64,000 nt of DNA from Elysia chlorotica (Eukaryota; Mollusca; Gastropoda; Plakobranchidae): assembly GCA_003991915.1 (NCBI GenBank), contig RQTK01000013.1:455895-519894 (forward strand), written 5' to 3'. The notes under the pieces were generated by a model. The model ran no database searches. It was not told where the DNA came from and worked only from the letters and a program-made list of their open reading frames with translations. Numbering within the stretch: position 1 is the stretch's first letter; every line of letters starts with the position of its first letter. Below are positions 50,958 through 59,604 of the stretch, piece by piece. The translations under genes and the position numbers were made by a program.

Positions 50958-53900
50958 ATGACGTCAGGACAGCTGGCCTTGCTTTGCCTGCTTGGTTTAA
51001 CATTCACGTTGAAGGGAGTGACGTCACAAGCACGATGCTCAGTACCGGAGTGGCCTTCGGGAATTGATGGGGAAAATCCATTGCAGCTGCACGCAGGGAA
51101 AGTATTGCTGGTAGCTCTGATGCAGGGCTATTGTCGGTACTGCTGGATCCAAGCACACAAGTAAGTCATGAAATGTGCGTGTCTGCTCGTGGAGGTGGGG
51201 AAAAGGGGGAAAAAAGAAGAGGGAGTGTCATAAATCGGAGTGTTGCGGAAAGAGCGTAAAGAAAAAAGGATAAAATCTCGCACGTTATAGACGCTGTAAG
51301 TGCTCTGACATAGACCTTCACATTATGAAACGAATTGCATTGGGATGGAATGCATTTCCAAAGTAGAGTCACATTCGCACGAACAGAAAAAAAACAAGTC
51401 ATATAATTATGTATAAGTAAAGAAAAGACTGATGGATACGTAGATCCTCTTTGTAATGCTGCAGAGGCACTCTCTGATACTAAATTTGAATATATTTTGT
51501 CTACTGCCCAGAGAAGATGGTGAGACATATGATTGCTTGACCACAAAACGAACATACACATAGATTATGCAACAGACATACAGTGAGGACATGCTAATAC
51601 AAATCAAAGAATCAAAGCATAGATGGGCTAACCAAGTAGCCAGATTGACAGACAATCGATGGACACCAAGAGTTTTCGTTTGGAAACCCAAACCATTTCA
51701 AAGAAGAAGAGATAGACCAAGCTTGAGATGGAGATATGTATTTGAACAGTAGTTAGAAATGCAGTCTTCCCACAGAGTGACACCTTGCTGCTTGTTGGGA
51801 GGCTTGCGTGTCTCAATGATCTATAGAGCTATGCTGGCTAGAGATTCGTTTCCTGGTAGGGTCACCCAAGCCAAAGGTAGAGACCAGATTAAGAACAGTC
51901 AGTGGTCCTCCATGTTGGAGGTTGGGCATGGGATCAATAACACCGTCTCGTAAAGAAAAACCATTATTACAGAAATCTCAGCAGAATCCACAAAACCTGC
52001 TTGGTTGAGGAAGAGTTCTCTCTTGTAGAGCTCATGACGCGCACCAATGAAATCCCTTGGTAAGCTGGTGTGCCGACAGTTCCTCTTACGACCAAGACCA
52101 AGACCAGGATAGGGACCCGGAACATCAGAACCGTGTATCAAATGGAAGAAACGCACAAGTATGTATGGAATGAACAGGTACATTTTGAAGATATTGGGGC
52201 TGTGTGAGACGAGAGGACAGGAAGAACGAGACTTGACGATGGAAACACCATAATCTATTCTAGAAACGAAGAAGGTCAAGCACAGACACATGGGGTCGCA
52301 TTGCTTTTGACACCCCAGGCAACATGATAATCTGTATCACCAAGGATTGGGGAGGGGGGGGGGCGGTGGCCCTGCGGTAGAACATCGGCTTCCGACGCAA
52401 AAGGTCCGTGGTTTGAGCCCTGGCGATTTCATTACCTACTGGGTCGGTGTCAGTTTAATGTGACCGTCTGAGACAGGAGTCATGGTATCCCCGCCCTGTC
52501 TCGTGTGTGGCAGCACATAAAATTGTCAGACGTCAGTCTTGGGAGCTGTCCACAATAGAGCCTATATAGTGCTGCTGTCGGACGTTAAACCAACTCAACT
52601 CAACTCATCACCAAGGATTGTCAGTGCAAGATTCAACTTGAAGGGTAGAGGATTCACCATCATCCAGTGCTATGCTCCCGCAAATGAAGCATACATCGAG
52701 GAGAAAGTGAACTTTTATGAACACGCCCCGACGGCGATCGACAAAGTCCCGACGAGACACATACAAATATTGATAGGAGACCTGAACACTCAAGTAGGCA
52801 CAGACAACAACAAAACATGGGGCACTGGAGAACAGAAGGAGAATGGAGAATTCTTCACTGAGTATCGCTACTTAAAAATAACGTGGTAATCGGAGGCACG
52901 TTGTTCCCGCACAAGATCATCCACAAAACAACATGGATTTTCTACGACGGCAAGGCCTAAATTCAAAATATAGCATATCACAATCAGTAGAAAGTGGGGA
53001 CGGAGCTTGTTCGATTAGAATGAACGCAAGGCAGGCACAGCATCAGATCACCGCCTGGTTGTGGCAGCCAGTAGGCCTACTTAAGACCAAGCTAAAGGTT
53101 TTCAAAGACATAGGCGACCAGCATACAAGTATAATGTATAGTGTCTAAGATAGAACTGAGGAAAAAGTTCAGCGTGCTCTCCTTACCACCTGCGAGAGAC
53201 CTAAAAAGAAACGTATTCAACAGTTTTGGTCAAGAAGACTTGGAAACACAACTGGCACCTGGGCACTCCTCATGCACAGAGCGGAAGAACATGAAACATC
53301 ATATCGACCAGACACAGAAGAATAGAGATGTGAAGAAAAGAGCCAGGAAAGACGAAAGAAATTACATAGAGGATTTGACAAGAGAGGCAAAGGCCCAAAG
53401 AAATATGAAGAAACTATACGAGATCACAAGAACTCTCTCGGGAGGAACAGAAAACCCAGTCGCTCCGCCAAAGAAACACGAGGAAGAGTAGAGGACAAGA
53501 TAGGCGTTGTTTGCTCTCGCCGACAGTCTTCCTGATGGTGGTATACAGGGGAACAGGCGAGAATACCAGATGCCTAATCAATAAAGACCGATAGCCTTTC
53601 AACAACCTAAGACCAACCTGCTGGTCTACAGCCCTGTCGGATTTTCAATATCAAAGTGAATTCAGTCTAACTCTATGGCTCAGAAACATGGATTGTGACT
53701 AAAACCAACAGCCACACTTTGCGAATATTCACCGACAGGTGCCTCAAAAACATCACCAACGTTAGGTGGTCCAAATTTGTCCCAAACAAAGAACTGTGGG
53801 ACAGAGCGAAGCAAACCCCCATCGAGATGGAGATCGGTAAACGCTGGATAGGCCACACACTTAGAAAACCAGTATCGAACATCACAAGACAAACCCTGCA

Positions 53901-55097
53901 CTGTAAACCCAAGGCAAACGCAAGGTCCTTTGCCCGAAGCAGATTAATTTGGCGGCGAAGCACGTACAGTCACACATGTACAGTGCGGGGATACCATGAC
54001 TGCTGCCTCAGAAAGTCACATTATACTGACACCCACCCTACTAGAAGTTAACGAAAACGGACAAATGAAGTTTTGCTTGGTCGTGGGTTTCGAACCAGGA
54101 ACCTCCCGATTGGGAGACTAACTGTGTTTTCGGATAACTATTTGCAGAGAGATATAATATCGTTTGTTGCCATTTTTATAACCCCCCCCCCCCAATAATG
54201 GTTAATCTAGAAACAGATAGTAAATGCTTTAAACATACATGTATTTGATCGTTTAAAATAAAACCACGATTAAAATTCTGAACGTGCTCTTTAACTCTTT
54301 CGGTCAAATAAACCATATAAAAAGGAAAAAAATAGAATTGCGCGCCTTTTAAGTTTGTATGAACCTTTTGTACAGTCCAAGTCTAAACTCTAGCCATGTC
54401 TTCCTTCAATTTTCAGCTTAGAACGCTTAAGGGACCACTTGCATAATAGGGGTTTTTCTGATGTGGAAATGATACTTATCAACGGAGGGGGAGCTTTATC
54501 CAGGATCAACAATGAGACTTATGCGCAGTACACGAATCTGACAGTGTACCAAGATACCGCGAACAACACGCTGTTTAACTTGTTCGGTGGAGAAAAGGAT
54601 GACTTCATTATATACGACAGGTTGGTTGGTTCCTTTTACTGGTGTGTTTAATAATAGTACTAACGTTTAATCAGTTCACATAATGGACCCTGGTTATTAA
54701 TTGAAAAGCATAATTATGTAATTTCATGGTTGTTTTTCATGAAAGAATGTAGTCATACGGTATCAAATTTAACGATGATTATATTTTTATTATCATTATA
54801 CAGAATGGTTAATGTTATTTTTAGGGATAGATACAACGATGATTGAGGGTCAAGGAGAGCGTTCTGGGTGCGGCCATCAATATTAAACTTATCCTAATTT
54901 ATAATATTACACATTGACAAAGAGTTAAATTATTTCAGCATATAAACATTAGTGTCATCGATTAAAATAGAGAAATCCAAATTATTCACCTTAGGTTACT
55001 TGTTGATAAATTATTTCTTCATTAAAAACATCAAATCAGTTTATCTATTCATAATATACTCATAGAAATAAACTAATTTGTCCTACATATTATAATT

Positions 55098-55153
<56 letters not shown>

Positions 55154-56171
55154 GCTGTTGTTGTTGTGTTTATTGTTTGTTTGTTTGTTTGTTTGTTAGG
55201 AAAACAATCGCGTAACCGAACGCTTGCCCATCTTGTGGTTGGATTGTTAGTATGTACGTAAAAAATATTTGTGCCGAAAGTGCGCAGTATCAATATATGC
55301 TTAAGTGTCTCCAAGTACTTTCTATTTCACTGATTGAGATGCTCATCACTTTTTTTTTTACAGATGCGGACAGAGAGTGGCGCGCCTGACTCGCCGTTTC
55401 AGCTACCTTGGCCACACGTACACAGAGAGGGCGCTGAGAGCCATCCACCGGGGCTTTTCTTGGTGTTCCTGTAGCCTTGATCCTCAGACAAGCAGAACAA
55501 GACGGTCTGCTAATAACTGGATGGTCCCGTTAGCAAACAACTGATCGTGTCAAAATATAAACCTTTCTCCTGTTATTCAGCTTTCAACACATAAATGTGC
55601 ATGCAACGATCGAGAATCAGTCCAGTCTACAGGAGAGTGCGCCTGTACCAGGCGTGTGAGCGGTTCGAACAATGAGACTCTAGCCTGGTCCTGCGGTTGT
55701 CACAAGCCGTCTCGCATCACCCAGCGTAGATGATCCTGTCGGACATGTAGCAGCACTTCTAGGGGTGTGTGTGGAGATGTGAGGCACTTGGCAACCTGAC
55801 AGGCTCGGTGCCGTTGTCAAAGAGCCCATGTCAGTTCTGTCATTAAAAAGTTGGAAGTGAATACAGGAGATCAGGGATGGCTAGGTGGGGACGGAAGTAT
55901 CTTAAAAAAAGAAGGGGGTTTAGTCAGTGCACCATGTAACTGCAGAGTTATAGAGAACTCAAGAATACTCTGACAGAGGGAAAACGTGGAACCGCTTCCT
56001 TGACATAGGCTTTGACAGAAGTCTGGGGGATCTATTGGAGCCTCCTGACCCCAGTCTTGACAGGAACAGGAAGAGGTTACCACAACCTGATCGTCGGCAT
56101 GACAACAGGAGACAGAGGGTCAAAGCTGGTTCTCTTCTGTTTGGAACTGGTTCCTGTCTCTTTTTAACTAA
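50958..56171 (+). CDS. SELENOP: Selenoprotein P-like protein, 3 coding exons, 404 aa with ten predicted selenocysteines
   Basis: Exons: 50958-51160, 54417-54620, 55364-56171. All introns are GT-AG, total 1215 nt, stop TAA at 56169-56171. Residues 1-25 form a signal peptide, so the protein is secreted. The thioredoxin-like N-domain aligns with vertebrate SELENOP: VPEWP, LLVALMQGYCRYC (redox motif C59-x2-C62, where human has Sec-x2-Cys), ERLRDHLHNRGFSD, and DDFIIYDRCGQ. After residue 195 the frame runs on through TGA at codons 196, 259, 281, 339, 349, 353, 364, 368, 378 and 382, with no TAA or TAG for 209 codons. The middle part is Cys-rich (CACND, CACTRR, CGCHK, CRCQR). The tail has repeated U-x3-U-Q units. 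In vertebrates SELENOP carries selenium between tissues through its multi-Sec tail. A SECIS-like fold lies downstream at 56769. Read without Sec it would be a 195-aa protein. Intron 1 (3.3 kb) holds transposon debris. Confidence 0.85.
51567..51755 (+). pseudogene. C-terminal fragment of a LINE ORF2
   Basis: The frame reads HRWANQVARLTDNRWTPRV, then WKPKPFQRRRDRPSLRW, ending near a TAG. This is the typical C-terminal end of RTE/CR1-type ORF2 proteins ('RW.GHV.R..D.RW...V..W.P...+R.RGRP..RW'). It is only the tail of an element, in intron 1 of the selenoprotein P-like gene. Confidence 0.75.
52070..53490 (+). pseudogene. Decayed LINE endonuclease/ORF2 fragments, interrupted by a SINE
   Basis: Broken plus-strand frames give, in order: RNIRTVYQMEE and ILGLCETRG (start of the AP-endonuclease domain, about 52115-52220); after the SINE, SARFNLKGRGFTIIQCYAPA and IQILIGDLNTQVG (endonuclease core, 52610-52800); and a Lys/Arg/Glu-rich linker (53270-53450, e.g. 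YIEDLTREAKAQRNMKKLYEI). These match the RTE-like elements often mis-annotated as craniofacial development protein 2. Several frameshifts and stops are present and most of the RT domain is missing. Confidence 0.8.
52350..52606 (+). mobile_element. Full-length tRNA-derived SINE (family A) with 14-bp target-site duplication
   Basis: The tRNA-like head has an A-box-like 'tggccctgcgg' and a B-box-like 'ggtttgagccc'. The body has 'gtatccccgccctgtctcg' and 'aaaattgtcagacgtcagtc'. The 3' end is 'gtcggacgttaaacc' with an (AACTC)n tail. It is flanked by identical ATCACCAAGGATTG at 52336-52349 and 52607-52620, so its borders are exact. It inserted into the endonuclease region of the surrounding dead LINE. 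Other copies: 4345, 16940, 20165, 49721 (minus) and 63889. Confidence 0.92.
53695..53965 (+). pseudogene. LINE ORF2 C-terminal fragment
   Basis: The frame reads RIFTDRCLKNITNVRW, NKELWDRAKQTPIEMEIGKR, WIGHTLRKPVSNITRQTL, which is the characteristic C-terminal region of RTE-type ORF2 proteins. It is probably the 3' end of the same element as 52070-53490, with the RT core deleted between about 53500 and 53690. Confidence 0.8.
54070..54150 (-). mobile_element. tRNA-derived SINE head, minus strand (different from family A)
   Basis: The reverse complement contains an exact B-box-type word GGTTCGAAACC (54086-54096), preceded by an anticodon-arm-like 'ctcccaatcgggag'. The A-box side is degenerate, so it is not a functional tRNA gene. 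It sits about 265 bp before exon 2 of the selenoprotein P-like gene. Confidence 0.5.
55097..55197. repeat. (GTT)n then (GTTT)n microsatellite
   Basis: About 70 bp of GTT followed by five to six GTTT units, in intron 2 of the selenoprotein P-like gene. Confidence 0.95.
55542..56168 (+). other. Selenocysteine-recoded tail: ten in-frame TGA codons
   Basis: TGA positions (first base): 55542, 55731, 55797, 55971, 56001, 56013, 56046, 56058, 56088, 56100. No TAA or TAG interrupts the frame between 55364 and 56169. Five of the ten are followed by a Gln codon (TGACAG four times, TGACAA once). The last three pairs are each four codons apart, 14-15 codons from pair to pair, each pair ending U-Q. Such periodicity is expected for a duplicated Sec-rich tail and not for a 3' UTR. 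Confidence 0.8.
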
Positions 56172-56298
56172 ATCAAGCAAATAGGGGCAGTCGTTAAAAA
56201 AAAAAAAAGAAGACAAGACCTATCCATGGCTTATGATTTCTCTTTTCTGGACGTACATTTATTGTCTTTGTCAACATTTCTTACATTTTTTGTCAAAA

Positions 56299-56304
56299 AA
56301 TAAA
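56299..56304 (+). terminator. Candidate polyadenylation signal, proximal
   Basis: AATAAA 128 nt past the TAA stop. Use of this site would leave the candidate SECIS out of the mRNA. The next clear AATAAA is at 57663-57668, beyond the SECIS, and would fit a Sec-competent transcript. Confidence 0.35.
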
Positions 56305-56367
56305 GATAATGATTTTACTTATCGTGCAACACACACAATTCATATACTAAAACATCACAACTGAAAC

Positions 56368-56420
56368 TGCAATGTAATAACTGTGTTATGATATTAGTAT
56401 AAAACTGCTGTTACATTGCA
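56368..56420 (+). other. Perfect 10-bp hairpin in the putative selenoprotein P 3' UTR
   Basis: TGCAATGTAA (56368-56377) pairs with TTACATTGCA (56411-56420) around a 33-nt loop that contains ATGA and AAAA. It resembles a SECIS only superficially, because no GA partner of the quartet is present on the 3' side. Confidence 0.6.
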
Positions 56421-56768
56421 ATTGTTACTGGTACTTGAGAATAGCTTTAAATTTGACCCCACTCCTCAAAGAATGTCACAGTCGAGGCGATCTTATTACT
56501 AGACTTAGTCTGTCAGTCAAATTCACAGTAGATTAGAAAATCAAATTACGAATATAACCGTCACTTAAACCCAGCCTAACACAGCTTATGGTGAAAAACT
56601 TTGTCCACAGTGATTGTGTTTTTTTCCCATCCATTGCCGACAATGCTGCCTGTCGACTATGGCATTGTTTTTGTTTTGTTCTGTTTTGTTTACCAAATAA
56701 GTGCGAGAGTTTTCTAGTCCGTAACATGATCGCCTCGGCTGTATGGCATTATCTCATCTCTGAGGCCT

Positions 56769-56855
56769 CTCGGGCTCTTGATCACTATGATGGCGTCCGA
56801 CGAAACCTAACAACGGAGTCGGGGACCAGATTACACAATGGAAAGAGCAGACGAG
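56769..56855 (+). promoter_or_regulatory. Candidate SECIS element of the selenoprotein P-like gene
   Basis: The quartet 5' strand ATGA (56787-56790) is followed by 11 nt, TGGCGTCCGAC, that pair with GTCGGGGACCA (56818-56828), directly followed by the quartet 3' strand GA (56829-56830). AAA (56803-56805) lies 12 nt after ATGA at the start of the apical loop, as the SECIS consensus requires. A CC/GG mini-pair in the loop could make it form II. Helix I is GCTCTT (56774-56779) with AAGAGC (56843-56848), extended by CTCG (56769-56772) with CGAG (56852-56855), across a 7/12-nt internal loop. Helix II has a 3-nt mismatch zone. It lies 616 nt past the stop. SECISearch was not run. Confidence 0.7.
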
Positions 56856-56944
56856 AAAACCCCGGACGCTACAAAGATGAGATTTTAGTATACTATTTTT
56901 GCTCAATGATATATATAAGCCTATGCGTATCCTATAATCAATAA

Positions 56945-57893
56945 GTTGAAACTAGACTGCATATTGTGTTATATTAGCTAGCACTAATCATTCAGCAACC
57001 TTTAATTTTGGTTTATTTGAATCCTATTGTAAAACTATTGCATCTGTTTGCCTTTATCTGTGTTTAGGCCCTACGTTTGCTCGTTGGTATGTTTGCTTTT
57101 GATCCGATCCAAACAAAACAAAAACTATGTATACTGTGCCTTACACTGAAAAGATAGGGAAAGTCATCTATCTAGCCTACACAATTGGACATGTGAATTG
57201 ATTGTACATTTTTATGAACCCAATTTTAAGTCTCATATAATATATATATATTATTGCTTTTTTTCAGTTTCGCGATTTTTGATCCTTAGTAACTCTTATA
57301 AAAACGGTATGCTAGAGTATCATAGTAAACCTTTGTGTGTGTGTGTGTGTGTTTTGTTTTGTGTTTTTTCTAAAGTGGCAAACACCTTTGCAGCAACATC
57401 AGATGATTGCATCTTTCTCAATTTTAATAATATTTATAATGAACTGTTTTTTTAACATAACGTATTGAGTTTTGTAAACATCGGATTCCTCCCCTCAACT
57501 GCAAAAAGAATACAACCTATTAGACAAATACAAACCACGTAGGATTAAATATACATCTAAGATTAATGTGTATGTCTTGACTACTTATAATCAATTTTAA
57601 AGATTATTTGTGCGTGAAAAATGTTATGTGTAAATGAGCCTTACTTTTGCAAATTCGTTCAAAATAAAATATAGATCTATAAAAACTAATGACTCCAAGA
57701 TTGTTATTTTGTTGTCGCTGGTTGTTTTTTTTCTTCTTCTTTCTTTTAATCCTTTACACAATATGATTATTTCCTTACCAAATAATTATATTAGGATAGA
57801 CTTATGCCGGTTAATTAAATGAACAGCAATGTAGGGCGTATTGTTCAGCAATGATTGTGATTTCCGTGTAATATAAACAGTACCGTTATGCCC
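56945..57893. other. Putative distal 3' UTR, then intergenic
   Basis: AT-rich with a short GT run (about 57333-57351). An AATAAA at 57663-57668 may end the longer selenoprotein P-like transcript. No coding exon recognised. Confidence 0.35.
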
Positions 57894-57905
57894 AGCAACA
57901 GCGGA

Positions 57906-57942
<37 letters not shown>

Positions 57943-57955
57943 GCGGCGGCGGCAT
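57894..57955. repeat. (CAG/CAA)n-(CGG)n trinucleotide array
   Basis: About 50 bp of mixed CAG/CAA units and three CGG units. It could encode poly-Gln on plus or Cys/Ala/Leu runs on minus, but no splice-linked coding context was found. Confidence 0.85.
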
Positions 57956-59604
57956 ACAGCAACCATAACAACAACAATGAAACATTTTCTTAAAGAAACA
58001 AAAGAAAACAAACAATAAGGCACACATAAACACAAAGAATGGGAAGGAGAAGAGATGTTTAACTTCAAACATCATGAGGTGTAACACTACAGGAGGGGCA
58101 GTGGCACGAAGTCCAGCAAACGATCGCATAGTGTTTTCCGTAGTTCTTACTTGAGTGTCTGTCAGCGAAGTCTTCTCTATTTTTGAATTTTTATAATCGG
58201 CTACGATATTATCACATCATTATTATCTTGGACAGCACACTTCTCTCACTCGTGCGGCTTTCAAATAATGCGTTTTTAGAGCTCACATTTTGTTTATTTC
58301 ATAATGGTTACGTGTTTCTATAAGCGCTGGATGCTAATCATTTAACAAGGAATGAAGTAACAGGATCTAAGCGTTGAACCTAACATTCAATCTATAGCTT
58401 CTCTAGCCTTTCTTTTGATCTCTAGTTCTCTACTACTGGGGGCGCTAAATCTAACAAACATTTGACATCGACGATACTAAATACATTTCATAGCTCACAT
58501 GCGGTACCCGGTAGGTCTAAAAGGTGGTTGGAGAATGGTAATGTAGCATAGTCCCTTTTGTTTGTTTGTTGTTTTTTTTTTTTATATTTCTTTTGTTTTG
58601 TTGCTTTTTTTTTACACTAGAAAAGCTTTCTATTTTTTGTAGTATCTCATAGGTTTCCAAAGGATGATCCTATTCGGCTACTACACCCATAAATTTTATG
58701 TCCTGGCACACAGAGAAAATATGTGGATACCTGAGCTCCTGTTTCAGGCGGTCACACTACACTCACACCGACACAACATGTAGGGGACAAAAAGCGACAA
58801 GTAAGCTTAAATATTCACGATTGTGAGGATGAACTCGTTAGGCGATTCATAAGAATAAAGAAGAGAGGCCCAGTGCTCTTTTAAAAAAAAATTCCTTTCC
58901 CCTTCCCAACCACACACACTTTTTTGTTTTATATTTTAATCTGTCAATTATTTTTTTTTTTTTTTTGTAATCTGGCCCTGGCATTTACTATTTGTCGCGT
59001 TGACAATTTTTTTTTACGTTTTAACTAATTCTAACATTACCAGAAGCTTTGTTTCCTTTTCTTCCATCAATTTCTAGGAAATAGAATATATACTACCGGT
59101 AGGGTCTATATAATTATTTGTTTTACTCAATAATAATATTGCCTTGTCGCCACACGCCCCAACAGAAAATTATTACAAGGGAAATAACACGTTAGGCTAC
59201 GGTTTACAATGATGGAGTTTCGGTTTTCGACTTGGTACAGTCACGTAATTTTTCATAAAGACGAAACAAAACTTGATATATAACAAAATACTAGTTTTAT
59301 ATATTTGCTTATCATTTAACTGCTAGAGAATTTATAATTTATAAGGGGAAAAGAAAACACATTGAAAAAAAAAAAAAACTTTTTCTTATTAAAAAAAAAA
59401 AGTTTTCAAACTGAAAATATCAGAGTTACCTTTCTTGTTATATCCATAGAAACCATGAATAGTTTACGTAGATCTATGGGGCTCCGAGCTTTGTGAAGCT
59501 TTATTTGAATTTACTTTGAATTAGAGCTTCATAATTATCTTGTAGTGTCACGGGCACTTTTCTTCTAAGGAGGTCCCTCTCTTCTCCAGAAAATTTGAAT
59601 TAAA
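57956..59604. other. Intergenic upstream of MORN3
   Basis: Poly-T/poly-A rich (about 58570-58615, 58940-58965, 59365-59402). No exon recognised. The MORN3 promoter should be near its 3' end. Confidence 0.4.

Noticed and set aside
54070-54150. Functional tRNA gene on the minus strand
   Set aside because: The B box is good, but the acceptor stem and A-box region do not fold; treated as a SINE head.
56232-56300. SECIS candidate before the proximal AATAAA
   Set aside because: ATGA occurs at 56232, but no AA at 10-13 nt and no complementary return strand.
56384-56440. Second SECIS candidate around the ATGA at 56389
   Set aside because: ATGA and AAAA are present, but the 3' GA is missing and helix II would have too many mismatches; the perfect outer hairpin places the quartet wrongly.
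57894-57955. Poly-Gln or poly-Ala coding exon
   Set aside because: A trinucleotide array without conserved flanking coding sequence or splice sites in phase.
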